64,000 bases of DNA. Source: Sediminicola luteus (GTDB lineage: Bacteria > Bacteroidota > Bacteroidia > Flavobacteriales > Flavobacteriaceae). Below, piece after piece: positions 26,224-34,835 of the stretch (its first letter is position 1; each line of letters begins with the position of its first letter). Under the pieces are notes generated by a model. The model had not been told where the DNA came from. It made no database searches and saw nothing but the letters and a program-made list of their open reading frames with translations. The translations under genes were made by a program, and so were the position numbers. The DNA lies in assembly GCF_002514735.1 (NCBI RefSeq), contig NZ_KZ300476.1, positions 186,001 to 250,000 on the forward strand, given 5' to 3'.

Positions 26224-27672
26224 TCATTGTTTTGAGTTCATAAATTGTTTGTATGCCTGTGCCGTATCGCCGCATTCCAAACTTTGCAGGGCATTACTTA
26301 AGCCAAAGCGCAAAAGTTGGTTATCGGAGAGATCTTTCCCCCAAAAATCGGATTGGGCCAAGATCTGTTCCGTAAAATGATATACATCGCCTGCTTTCCA
26401 AAGGGCTTGAATTTTAGAGACTACCTCAGTATTGTCCTTAATGGGCATATCTTTCCCTTGCCATTGGCCTTTATACATGCGCAACAAACAGGCCCAGGCA
26501 AAAACAAGGCGTTTGGGAAGTTCGCCGGTGGCATCAATATAAGCCAATGTACTCGGCAGCACTCTTACTTTGTACTTTGAAATGGAATTAAGGGCAATAG
26601 TTTCTAAGCGGTGTTCTATAAACGGATTCTGGAAGCGTTCAAAAATAGCTTGCGCAAAACGCACTCCTTCCTCCTGATCCAATCCTAAATAGGGCACGAT
26701 TTCTTGTAATACCGCCTCCCTTACGAAGGCACCCAACAGGGCATCGTCCATGGCGCCACTAACCGTTTCAATGCCATGCATAAGTCCAAAAGGAACCATG
26801 GCTGTATGGGCACCATTAAGAATACGCACCTTCCGGGTTCTATACGGCTGTTGGTCGGTAACGAAGCGTACATCCAAATCGGTTTTTTCAAAAGGTAAAC
26901 GCTCGGCTAGGTCATCTTTGGTCTCAATAACCCATAAAAAGAAATTCTCGGCCGTAACCATTAGTTTATCGTCATAAGCTAAACGGTCGGCATAGGTTTG
27001 GGTATTGCTCCATGGGTAACCCGGCACAATGCGATCTACCAACGTATTGTAAAAGTAATTGCTTGCCAATAACCAGTTTTTAAAAGCTTCGGGCAATTGC
27101 CAAGCTACCGTCAATTTTAAGAGGCATTCACGAAGTTGTTCCCCATTGTTTTGGATCAACTCACAAGGGATTATACGCAATCCTTTTTCAGGATCCCCTT
27201 TAAAAAAAGTGTAGCGTTCGAACAAAAGGCGTAGCAATTTGGCCGGAAAGCCATTAGGGGGCTCCATGGCGAAAGTATCCGTTGGGTCGAGAGCGATACC
27301 GGCTTCAGTGGTATTGGATACGATATACTCCAATTCCGGAGCATGGGCTAGCTCTAAATACCCATTAAAATCGGTATAAGGGTCATTGCATTTAACAATA
27401 GTGTCTACACATTGGGCGGTATCGATTTTTTCACCTTGGCTTATACCTTGTAAAAAGACGGTATACAAACCATCTTGTTCCGCCAAGACCGGCACCATTC
27501 CCTTGGGCAATGGCTGTACCACAGCAACTCCATAAGGGCTGCTTGTGGCTTTACCCAGTTTGTAAAAGGCATAATCTACAAATGCCCTTAAAAAATTGCC
27601 TTCGCCAAATTGTACGACTTTAATGGCCGGACGGCTTTTTCTATATGTTGATCCTAAAGGTGGTTTTGACAT
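26224..27672 (-). CDS. uxaB: Tagaturonate reductase UxaB
   Basis: NADH-dependent reduction of D-tagaturonate to D-altronate in galacturonate catabolism. A 482-residue member of the long-chain mannitol dehydrogenase family, with the N-terminal VVQFGEGNFLRAFVDY cofactor loop and the catalytic region KVRILNGAHTAM. E. coli UxaB is 483 residues. The alternative, fructuronate reductase UxuB of the same family, is less likely because of sequence feel (GEGNFLRAF) and because uxaA lies nearby. It has its own promoter just upstream. Confidence 0.92.
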   Translation of the reverse strand: MSKPPLGSTYRKSRPAIKVVQFGEGNFLRAFVDYAFYKLGKATSSPYGVAVVQPLPKGMVPVLAEQDGLYTVFLQGISQGEKIDTAQCVDTIVKCNDPYTDFNGYLELAHAPELEYIVSNTTEAGIALDPTDTFAMEPPNGFPAKLLRLLFERYTFFKGDPEKGLRIIPCELIQNNGEQLRECLLKLTVAWQLPEAFKNWLLASNYFYNTLVDRIVPGYPWSNTQTYADRLAYDDKLMVTAENFFLWVIETKDDLAERLPFEKTDLDVRFVTDQQPYRTRKVRILNGAHTAMVPFGLMHGIETVSGAMDDALLGAFVREAVLQEIVPYLGLDQEEGVRFAQAIFERFQNPFIEHRLETIALNSISKYKVRVLPSTLAYIDATGELPKRLVFAWACLLRMYKGQWQGKDMPIKDNTEVVSKIQALWKAGDVYHFTEQILAQSDFWGKDLSDNQLLRFGLSNALQSLECGDTAQAYKQFMNSKQ

Positions 27673-27715
27673 GATTTTGGTTTGGAATGCATAACTGCGT
27701 AATATTTACACGGTT

Positions 27716-27746
27716 TAAAAATACGATTCTTTTCCAGTTTTACAAA
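27716..27746 (-). promoter_or_regulatory. Promoter of uxaB
   Basis: Reading on the - strand, TTTG (27743-27746) is followed after 19 bases by TATTTTTA (27716-27723), a 7/8 match to TAnnTTTG. The start codon is about 44 bases further on. This separates uxaB from the GH92 gene upstream. Confidence 0.6.
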
Positions 27747-27758
27747 CCCCTATAAAAT

Positions 27759-30059
27759 TTACTTGGCCCCACTCATCGAATAGGGCCTATCTTTTTTGGA
27801 TACGCCCCATAACATATTGGGCATATCCCCCATATCGAACACTATGGCCCCGCCTTCCAATAACTCAAAATGATCAAAATAAGTTTTGGTATAGGGTTTC
27901 CCATTCCAACGTATGGCCTGAATGTATTTTTTACCCTCCGAAGCACCCGGAGCCAAAATTTGAAGCTGGTTCCCGTTTTCGAATTGGATTTCCATCTTAT
28001 CGAATTTGGGACCAGAGATTACATACTGCGGTACCGAAGGCGCAACCGGATAAAACCCCATTTGGGCAAAAACCAACCATGCCGACATTTGTCCCGCATC
28101 GTCATTGCCGCTCAAACCACCCGGGCCAACCCCGTATTCCGTAGACACGATTTCGTGTACCCAGTCTTGGGTTTTCCAGGCTTGCCCAGAAAAATTGTAC
28201 ATAAAGGGGGTTTGATGCCCCGGTTCGTTGCCATGCCAATAATGGCCTTCTTCCCGAAAACTATCTAAAGTTTCATTAAATACATTATCACCCCCCATAA
28301 GTGCAATAAGTCCGGCTACATCGTGGGGTACATACCACATATATTGCCTAGGTGTACCCTCGGTAATAAAGAATTGCCTTTCGTTTATCGCCAAACTATC
28401 TATAAAACTTCCGTCTCGGTACCGCCCTCGAACCGAAAGATCGGGCTTGCTAAAAACATGCGCATAATTGGCCGCCCTTTTTCGTAACCGCTTCGCATTC
28501 TCGATATCACCCATTTTTAGTGCCGTTTGGTATAAGGTGTAATCGTCGAAGGCGTATTCCAATGTCCGTGACACCTGTTCCCTTTTATGGAAGGACTCAT
28601 TAACTGGGTCTTCCAACGGAATATATCCGTATTTCAAATACGATTTTAGGCCCCTCCTACCTTTACCGGCTTTATAGTCGGAAAAATCCTGTGGCGATTC
28701 AAAGGCATTTTTAAGCAAATATTTATACTGATTGGGGTTCAACTCCAAGGTTCCCTTGGACAGGGCATCGGATATGGTTGCTGAGGCATGATCACCAATC
28801 ATGGCCGAGGTATAACTATTCCATACCGGAAAAATGGGCAACCAACCGCCTTGTTCGGCCATTAGCAATAAAGACTCCATCATAGCCCTGTTCTTAGACG
28901 GAATAAGCAGATTGAACAACGGATGGGAGGCCCTATAGGTATCCCACATCGAAAAATCGGAATAGTAGGCCCCTGAATTCTTCGTCATGGTTTGGGCATT
29001 GCCATCAAAGGCCGGGTAAGTACCACTAAGATCGCTAAACGTTCGCGGATGCAAATAGCTATGATATAAACCTGTGTAAAACTTCACCTTATCGGCTTCT
29101 ACCTTTCCTTCTACCTGAACCTGGGACAACAAGCTTTCCCATTGATCGTCCAAATCCAAGATTATTCTCGCTATGCCTTTATCACCAATTTCCCCTGCCA
29201 GATTTTTTCGAGCTTCTTCCAAACTCACGAAAGATGTGCCCACCGTTAGCTTGATACGTTCTTCGGGCTGCACCTGAAAACTGACATAGGCGCCCAAACC
29301 ATTTTTATTTTTATCGGTTTTTACACCTGCCTTGACGCCGTCTTGGTCATATACCCCAAAACCGAGGGGAGTTTTCTCAATTTTAACCACAAAATAGCCT
29401 GAAAATCCTGCTGCTTCGCCATGGCCTTGATAAATACGATGCACCGGATTATAGCCTTCTATTTCGCCGGCCTCTGGAATCACATTTACATAACCTTGAC
29501 CTTCATCACTATTTACATCGAACAACATATGGGCCTGGCCCTCTTTGGAATAGGTGAATTCGAAAATTCCGGCCCGGGTAGTGGCCGACATTAGTGCCCG
29601 GATGCCATAGCGTTCTAAATTTACCTGATACGAAGCGACCTGGGCTTTTTCTTTTTCGCGTTTAAAACCGGAAGCTCTTTTTTGGGGGTCGGTCACCAAA
29701 GACCCCATGGTAGGCATAAGAGTCATGGTACCATAGTCTTGCACACAAGAACCACTTAACCAATGACTAGCTCGGAAACCTTGGATCAACGAATCGGTAT
29801 AATAATATGGGGCCAAACATTTTTTTTCCGTATTTCGGGTTTGTGCCACCCAATTGGTCATTCCGAACGGAGCCGTAACAAAAGGCACCACCTGGGCATT
29901 GTTCTCGCCATGTATGCCATGTTTTATGGCGCTTGGGGTAGTAGCAACCCCGGTACCGATCAAAGGATCTACAAACCGGGTTAGTTTTTTAGGGTTTTGC
30001 TCGCTATTACAAGCCCATAAGACCATTACACTTATGACTACAACAACATTTCGCATCAT
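27759..30059 (-). CDS. GH92 family alpha-mannosidase lipoprotein
   Basis: Exo-acting, calcium-dependent inverting alpha-mannosidase family. The protein from the ATG at 30059 is 766 residues with a lipoprotein signal (MMRNVVVVISVMVLWAC). Family marks are FVDPLIGTG at the N-terminus, FSMWDTYRASHPL, GNEPGHQTPFMYN and GLSGNDDAGQMSAW, which carries the catalytic acids. An in-frame ATG at 30107 overlaps the sulfatase gene and would bury the lipobox, so it is rejected. Gap to the sulfatase is 5 bases. Linkage (1,2; 1,3; 1,4; 1,6) cannot be read from sequence. Confidence 0.93.
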   Translation of the reverse strand: MMRNVVVVISVMVLWACNSEQNPKKLTRFVDPLIGTGVATTPSAIKHGIHGENNAQVVPFVTAPFGMTNWVAQTRNTEKKCLAPYYYTDSLIQGFRASHWLSGSCVQDYGTMTLMPTMGSLVTDPQKRASGFKREKEKAQVASYQVNLERYGIRALMSATTRAGIFEFTYSKEGQAHMLFDVNSDEGQGYVNVIPEAGEIEGYNPVHRIYQGHGEAAGFSGYFVVKIEKTPLGFGVYDQDGVKAGVKTDKNKNGLGAYVSFQVQPEERIKLTVGTSFVSLEEARKNLAGEIGDKGIARIILDLDDQWESLLSQVQVEGKVEADKVKFYTGLYHSYLHPRTFSDLSGTYPAFDGNAQTMTKNSGAYYSDFSMWDTYRASHPLFNLLIPSKNRAMMESLLLMAEQGGWLPIFPVWNSYTSAMIGDHASATISDALSKGTLELNPNQYKYLLKNAFESPQDFSDYKAGKGRRGLKSYLKYGYIPLEDPVNESFHKREQVSRTLEYAFDDYTLYQTALKMGDIENAKRLRKRAANYAHVFSKPDLSVRGRYRDGSFIDSLAINERQFFITEGTPRQYMWYVPHDVAGLIALMGGDNVFNETLDSFREEGHYWHGNEPGHQTPFMYNFSGQAWKTQDWVHEIVSTEYGVGPGGLSGNDDAGQMSAWLVFAQMGFYPVAPSVPQYVISGPKFDKMEIQFENGNQLQILAPGASEGKKYIQAIRWNGKPYTKTYFDHFELLEGGAIVFDMGDMPNMLWGVSKKDRPYSMSGAK

Positions 30060-30064
30060 ACTTT

Positions 30065-31456
30065 TTAGTTTAATACAGGTTCTTGGGCGCCCACCCTGGT
30101 TTTCCATGCCTCAAGTTCAGCCCTCATTCGTTTTAGTACTTGGGGTTCTTTCAAGGCCAGATTGTCCGTTTCACCCCCATCCTTTGAAAGATCGTAGAGT
30201 TCATAACTGTTTAACCGGCCCATTAGTTTAGGCTCGTACCACTGGATCAATTTATATTGACGGTAACGCATGGCCGCAGCCGGTGGCATTCCCGATCCCT
30301 TATGGTAATGCGGATAATTCCAAAACAACCGATCTCGTTTTATTGAGGTATTCTTTTTTAAATGTGAACCCAGGTCTAAACCGTCAAAAGGCAACCCTTT
30401 TGGTAGTGGCACATGTGCCAATTGGGAAAAGGTGGGAAAGAAATCGGTAGTGGTAACCAAGGCATTCGAAACCCTTCCCGGGGCGATTACCCCTTTCCAA
30501 ATCATAATCAAGGGCACACGGATGCCCCCTTCATAGAGCCAACCTTTTCCTTTTCTATACGGTTTTTGTGAAGCTGCTTTGTGCAACCCTCCATTGTCCG
30601 AATAAAATATCAACAGGGTATTTTCTTCTTCTCCCATTGCTTTAACCTTATCCCAAATTTGTCCCACACTATGGTCCAAGGTTTGCATCATAGCCCCCAA
30701 AACAGGGTTGTTTTCCGCTCTATCGGCACCTTTTTTTTGTGTATAGGCATCTACCAAAGATTGCTTTTCCATTAAAGGATCGTGTATACTATTATGCGAA
30801 AGCACCATAAAAGTGGGGCGCTTTTTCATGTTCTTTTCCATAAACACCAGCGCCCGTTGGGTAAGGGTATCTACATTATGGGCATCTTTCTCTGCATGCT
30901 GCCAAGGTTTTACAGGTAAGCCCCGGGCCGGTTTGTAGGTTATAAAAGTATCATCAAAACCCTGCTTATCCGGATTGGCTTCCAAGCTCTCTGGCGGTAT
31001 TTTCGATTTGCTCAGATGCCATTTGCCCAACCATGCCGTGGCATAACCGGCCTTTTTTAATATCTCGCCTATGGTAATGGTTTCCAAGGGTAAATGTTTT
31101 TGCCAATCGGGGGCTTGCAATGGTTTGGCTTTAGGGGTATTCCCCGGTATAAAATCGGTAAGATGCAAACGGGCCGGATGCTGACCCGAGACCAAAGCCG
31201 CCCGGGTAGGCGAACATACAGCGGCCGAGGCATAGGCATTGACAAACCGAATACCCGATTTGGCCATGGCATCGATATTAGGGGTTTGGTAAAAGGTACT
31301 ACCATAGCAACCCAATTGGGGTTGGCCCAGATCATCGGCCAGAATCATTACAATATGAGGTTTTTCAACAGTAGCCTGGATTGCAGTATCGGACTGTGAC
31401 CAAAGATTTCCCCAGAGCACTAAGGCCAAGATTAAGAAGCAACGCCCAAAAACCAT
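30065..31456 (-). CDS. S1-family sulfatase
   Basis: Exported sulfatase that removes a sulfate ester from a glycan. A signal peptide (about 1-21) precedes HIVMILADDLGQ, the N-terminal metal site. The catalytic Cys81 is in CSPTRAALVSGQHPAR, the C-x-P-x-R motif that is converted to formylglycine; the maturation enzyme is not in this window. FYSDNGG holds the second metal site. HLTDFIPG resembles the carrageenan/galactan-type S1_16 branch, but I would not assign a substrate. 463 residues, in a run of closely spaced - strand genes with GH92 and a Gfo/Idh/MocA enzyme. Confidence 0.93.
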   Translation of the reverse strand: MVFGRCFLILALVLWGNLWSQSDTAIQATVEKPHIVMILADDLGQPQLGCYGSTFYQTPNIDAMAKSGIRFVNAYASAAVCSPTRAALVSGQHPARLHLTDFIPGNTPKAKPLQAPDWQKHLPLETITIGEILKKAGYATAWLGKWHLSKSKIPPESLEANPDKQGFDDTFITYKPARGLPVKPWQHAEKDAHNVDTLTQRALVFMEKNMKKRPTFMVLSHNSIHDPLMEKQSLVDAYTQKKGADRAENNPVLGAMMQTLDHSVGQIWDKVKAMGEEENTLLIFYSDNGGLHKAASQKPYRKGKGWLYEGGIRVPLIMIWKGVIAPGRVSNALVTTTDFFPTFSQLAHVPLPKGLPFDGLDLGSHLKKNTSIKRDRLFWNYPHYHKGSGMPPAAAMRYRQYKLIQWYEPKLMGRLNSYELYDLSKDGGETDNLALKEPQVLKRMRAELEAWKTRVGAQEPVLN

Positions 31457-31458
31457 AG

Positions 31459-33030
31459 TCAGACAATAGTTTTGGTTTTGGCATCCCAGCGAACTTGACG
31501 TTTTTCTAAATAGGCTTTTTTGGCCATTTGAATAGTAACCGCCTCTTCAAAAGCCCTGTCAATCCCACAACTTACCGGACTGCCATAACGAATGGCATTA
31601 ATCCATTCGCGTAAATGCAGATGGGTAACATCGCGCGATACGCCGCCGACATTGACCGAGGTAAGCCCTCTTTCTTCATAATAACTGGCCGTGGCCCCAC
31701 TATTGGCATCGGTACTGGACTTTTTGCCCAAACCTACCGATAACATGGGTTCGTTTTTCGCTATTTTTTTATCGGCAAGCAACTGCTTGTATTTCTCGGA
31801 ACTCCCGTCAGGGGTAATCGACAGGCCTTTACCTATCTCCATGGACGCATCACGCCCCATAATCACACGCCCCCTGTTTTTACTATTGGCCAAGGTGGCG
31901 CTATATATCATAGTCATTTTACGATGGGGATATTCCAAAACCACTTGCATTAAATCGGGTATCTCACGTCCATCTTGGTAATAGTAGATGCCCCCGCTAC
32001 AGACTACCGATTCCGGGATACCGCAATGTAATACACCATTGGCCGCATCGAATTCATGGGAAAACAACTGTCCCAACAAACCGGTACTATAGTCCCAATA
32101 CTTGGTCCAGTTGTAATAGCGATCTATGGAAAACGGCACTTCCGGACTATCGCCTAACCATTGTTTCCAATCTATGCTATTTAAATCCCCAGCTTTGGGT
32201 TTTCCATTTTTTAAATGTCTCACCCAGGCACCATGGGCCGAATTCCGGTTAGTAGTAACCTCTACCAAATTTACCTCGCCCAACACCCCTTGTTTTACCA
32301 AATCGGCAGCATAGGGATAAATGGGATTATGACGTATTTGGTGTCCCAGCTGATACACCTTATCCGATGCGCGCACCACACGTTCCAGTTCAAATGTCTC
32401 TGCCTCGGAATGGCTAGGTCCCTTTTCGCAATACACATGTTTACCCGCCTGTATGGCCGCTATGGTCATAGGGGCGTGCCAATGATCTGGGGTAGCAATG
32501 ATAACCGCATCTACCTGGTCGTCTTCCAAAAGATCTTGGTAATAGGTATAGCGCTTGGGTTTATGTTTTCTTTGTTCTCCTTGGGCATCCTTTACACTAA
32601 ACAGTGCCTTAGCCATGGTATTTTCGGCCCGTGAATCGAATACCTCACAAACTGCGGTAAGTACTACGTTTAAATCGCCATAGGCCAACCAGTTATTTTT
32701 CTTGTCGTCAGACCACTGTTTCGCATCATTTTCAGTAGCAAACCCTAAATGATGCAATAGGGCATTAGAACGACTTCCTGCACCGATTATTCCAAGACGG
32801 ATAGTATCTGTAGATCCCGTACCCGGAGCACTGTAATCTTTAAAAGCCGGTTCCGATGAGAGACCCAATTCTTTTACAATATCATAGGTGGCCTCTGTTT
32901 TTTTTGTATATCGAGTATGCTGCCAATAACCAACACCCAAGGCTCCCAAAACTGGAAGCGATGCCAAGGATTTGATTAAATCGCGCCTTTTGTTAGAGGT
33001 ACCGGATTCATTATTAGGGGAAATACTCAT
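31459..33030 (-). CDS. Gfo/Idh/MocA family oxidoreductase with N-terminal twin-arginine anchor
   Basis: A 523-residue exported or membrane-tethered oxidoreductase. NKRRDLIKSLASLPVLGALG forms a Tat-type signal that may remain as an anchor. Rossmann loop LGIIGAGSRS; the usual EKP catalytic motif reads YCEKGPSHSE, keeping the Lys but replacing Pro by Gly; conserved His in FSHEFDAANG. It overlaps the DoxX gene by 4 bases (ATGA) and is 2 bases from the sulfatase, so all are co-transcribed. Substrate unknown. Confidence 0.9.
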   Translation of the reverse strand: MSISPNNESGTSNKRRDLIKSLASLPVLGALGVGYWQHTRYTKKTEATYDIVKELGLSSEPAFKDYSAPGTGSTDTIRLGIIGAGSRSNALLHHLGFATENDAKQWSDDKKNNWLAYGDLNVVLTAVCEVFDSRAENTMAKALFSVKDAQGEQRKHKPKRYTYYQDLLEDDQVDAVIIATPDHWHAPMTIAAIQAGKHVYCEKGPSHSEAETFELERVVRASDKVYQLGHQIRHNPIYPYAADLVKQGVLGEVNLVEVTTNRNSAHGAWVRHLKNGKPKAGDLNSIDWKQWLGDSPEVPFSIDRYYNWTKYWDYSTGLLGQLFSHEFDAANGVLHCGIPESVVCSGGIYYYQDGREIPDLMQVVLEYPHRKMTMIYSATLANSKNRGRVIMGRDASMEIGKGLSITPDGSSEKYKQLLADKKIAKNEPMLSVGLGKKSSTDANSGATASYYEERGLTSVNVGGVSRDVTHLHLREWINAIRYGSPVSCGIDRAFEEAVTIQMAKKAYLEKRQVRWDAKTKTIV

Positions 33031-33509
33031 GATTCGGCTGTTTTTTTATTTTGGAATAAGGCATCTAACCCATAGGGCGCACCAGAAGGGAATAATGCTA
33101 ATACCCATAAGGCCAGGCATTCGATTAGATTTTTATTCACTAATAGATAGTTGCCTTCAAAAGCGGCCGGATATTCCAAACCGGGCCATGACGGTGTAGC
33201 CAAAAAATACAGGAACACCAAAGCCATTCCGGCATAGGCCCATATTCGGGTAAACCAGCCTAAAATAAGCCCTAATCCAATGGCCAACATACCCCATTGG
33301 TTCAGCAAATCGACCAAGGGCATCAGGGCACTATCGGCCAACGCATGAAAGGCTCCCGAAAACGGTCCTTGGGAGGCTTGAAGATAGTAATAGGCCGTCC
33401 AGTCGGGATTTTCAATTTTAGAAAGGGCCTCAAAGGCGAAATGCCAGCCGATGGCCACCCGTAAAAAAAAGAGGGACAACCGTCGGGGTTTGGTCATGGA
33501 AATTTGCAT
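33027..33509 (-). CDS. DoxX-family membrane protein
   Basis: A 160-residue integral membrane protein with four hydrophobic segments and the DoxX-type opening RLSLFFLRVAIGWHFAFEALSK. DoxX proteins are linked to quinone-coupled oxidation in other systems. In this operon it could connect the Gfo/Idh/MocA enzyme to the respiratory chain, which is inference. Coupled by a 4-base overlap to the downstream oxidoreductase. Confidence 0.85.
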   Translation of the reverse strand: MQISMTKPRRLSLFFLRVAIGWHFAFEALSKIENPDWTAYYYLQASQGPFSGAFHALADSALMPLVDLLNQWGMLAIGLGLILGWFTRIWAYAGMALVFLYFLATPSWPGLEYPAAFEGNYLLVNKNLIECLALWVLALFPSGAPYGLDALFQNKKTAES

Positions 33510-33534
33510 AGGGACTTCTTATTTATATAGGATT

Positions 33535-34623
33535 TTACTTTTTTCCAAAAGCATCAAATTCAGCATCGATCTCGGTCTTTCCTAATGCTTTATTGGCCAC
33601 TATAATCCTATGCTTAAAGGTAGTGGTTTTACCTGCTTCAAGAAAGAAATCCAAGCGTTCTTTTCCCTTGCTGAACTCATGTTGTCCCAAGGGGTTGGCC
33701 GCAAAAAGGCCATAGCCCCTGGCGTGCCAATAGGTAGGATAACCCACATTGTCTTTATGGTCCAAAACCACCAAGGAAATAGGCTCGCCTTCAATCTCGG
33801 AACGCAGGTTTACCCAATTGGAACGTTTGCCCCAAACGTCGGTACCTTCTACCCCTTGGGCATTGAGGTAATTTCCTTTTACGGTACTATTATCCAAGGC
33901 CTCTACCTTTGTAGGTATACCATTGGCATCGGTGAATACAGATGGCTTATCGGACGGATGCTCCAAGGCCCTAGTCACTCGGATGCCCAACACTCCTTCT
34001 TTATTGTCTTTAAAATCTACGTTCTGATCTTGCGCGGTCAAAGAAGTAATACGATCGATATAATACCCATTGGCATCGGCACCAAATACGAATTCGGTGT
34101 TTTCTACCAAAAGTACTGTACCGTCAGGTGCTTTCCAGTCCATACTAACCTTCAAACTTCCTGAATCTTCTCCATTGGATGTAGATATTACTTGGTTATG
34201 GCGTATCGTTCCATATTTATGGCGTTTCTCTACTTTAATGGAATCGGAGTTGTTCCAAAAATCCAGTCCGTTTACGTCGCCATAATTAAACCAAACCCCT
34301 ACATGATGCGGATGGTCTACCCGCTCCCCTACCGATTTTTCCAGGGGGAATTTTCGTGTAATCTTGGTGCCTTTTGGGGTAACCAACGGATACAAGACCG
34401 GTTTTTTAATATTATCTGGATAAACATAGGCCGTGAACAACTTGCCGTCTATATGAACATCGACCCTTTTCTCTGCCGGATTATCGGTGAGCACTACCCT
34501 TTCTTGGCCTGTTTTTTCCGTGGAAACATTGGCCATGGATTCTGTTTTAGGTTTTTCTTTACAAGACCACACTATACTTAGCAATACCGTGGCTATCATC
34601 ATTTTCAAGGCACCTTTTTTCAT
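33535..34623 (-). CDS. DUF6807 (PmoA-like) family lipoprotein
   Basis: A 362-residue lipoprotein (lipobox VWSC) of the family now annotated as DUF6807 / PmoA-related. Visible blocks are HPHHVGVWFNYGDVNGLDFW, the feature that marks the family, and HEFSKGKERLDFFL near the C-terminus. Such genes often sit with Gfo/Idh/MocA oxidoreductases and sulfatases in glycan loci. The enzymatic role is not established here. It is the first gene of the - strand operon and has its own promoter. Confidence 0.82.
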   Translation of the reverse strand: MKKGALKMMIATVLLSIVWSCKEKPKTESMANVSTEKTGQERVVLTDNPAEKRVDVHIDGKLFTAYVYPDNIKKPVLYPLVTPKGTKITRKFPLEKSVGERVDHPHHVGVWFNYGDVNGLDFWNNSDSIKVEKRHKYGTIRHNQVISTSNGEDSGSLKVSMDWKAPDGTVLLVENTEFVFGADANGYYIDRITSLTAQDQNVDFKDNKEGVLGIRVTRALEHPSDKPSVFTDANGIPTKVEALDNSTVKGNYLNAQGVEGTDVWGKRSNWVNLRSEIEGEPISLVVLDHKDNVGYPTYWHARGYGLFAANPLGQHEFSKGKERLDFFLEAGKTTTFKHRIIVANKALGKTEIDAEFDAFGKK

Positions 34624-34698
34624 TTTTGATTTTTGGTTTTAGTTCGTTGATTTTTGAGTTTTCCCATCACCCCGACCCCAGATTTTTTCGGTTGACAT

Positions 34699-34727
34699 CT
34701 AAAGTAAATGGGCCATGAAATTACAAA
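34699..34727 (-). promoter_or_regulatory. Promoter of the DUF6807-DoxX-Gfo-sulfatase-GH92 operon
   Basis: On the - strand TTTG (34724-34727) is followed after 17 bases by TACTTTAG (34699-34706), a 7/8 match to TAnnTTTG. It is back-to-back with the uxaA promoter. Confidence 0.5.
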
Positions 34728-34736
34728 AAAGCTTAT

Positions 34737-34767
34737 TCTGTGTCAAAAAAACATAGTATTAATTTTG
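34737..34767 (+). promoter_or_regulatory. Promoter of uxaA
   Basis: TCTG (34737-34740) is followed after 19 bases by TAATTTTG (34760-34767), a perfect -7 box. The ATG of uxaA is 68 bases downstream. The -33 elements of the two divergent promoters are only 9 bases apart, so one bound regulator could affect both. Confidence 0.6.
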
Positions 34768-34835
34768 TCATTTTGGTTACGAGAACAGTAATTGAGCAGA
34801 AAACACTACCTTTATTCCGTGTAAATGAAACACAG

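Noticed and set aside
30060-30107. Upstream ATG for the GH92 gene
   Set aside because: It overlaps the sulfatase coding end and puts 16 polar residues before the lipoprotein signal.
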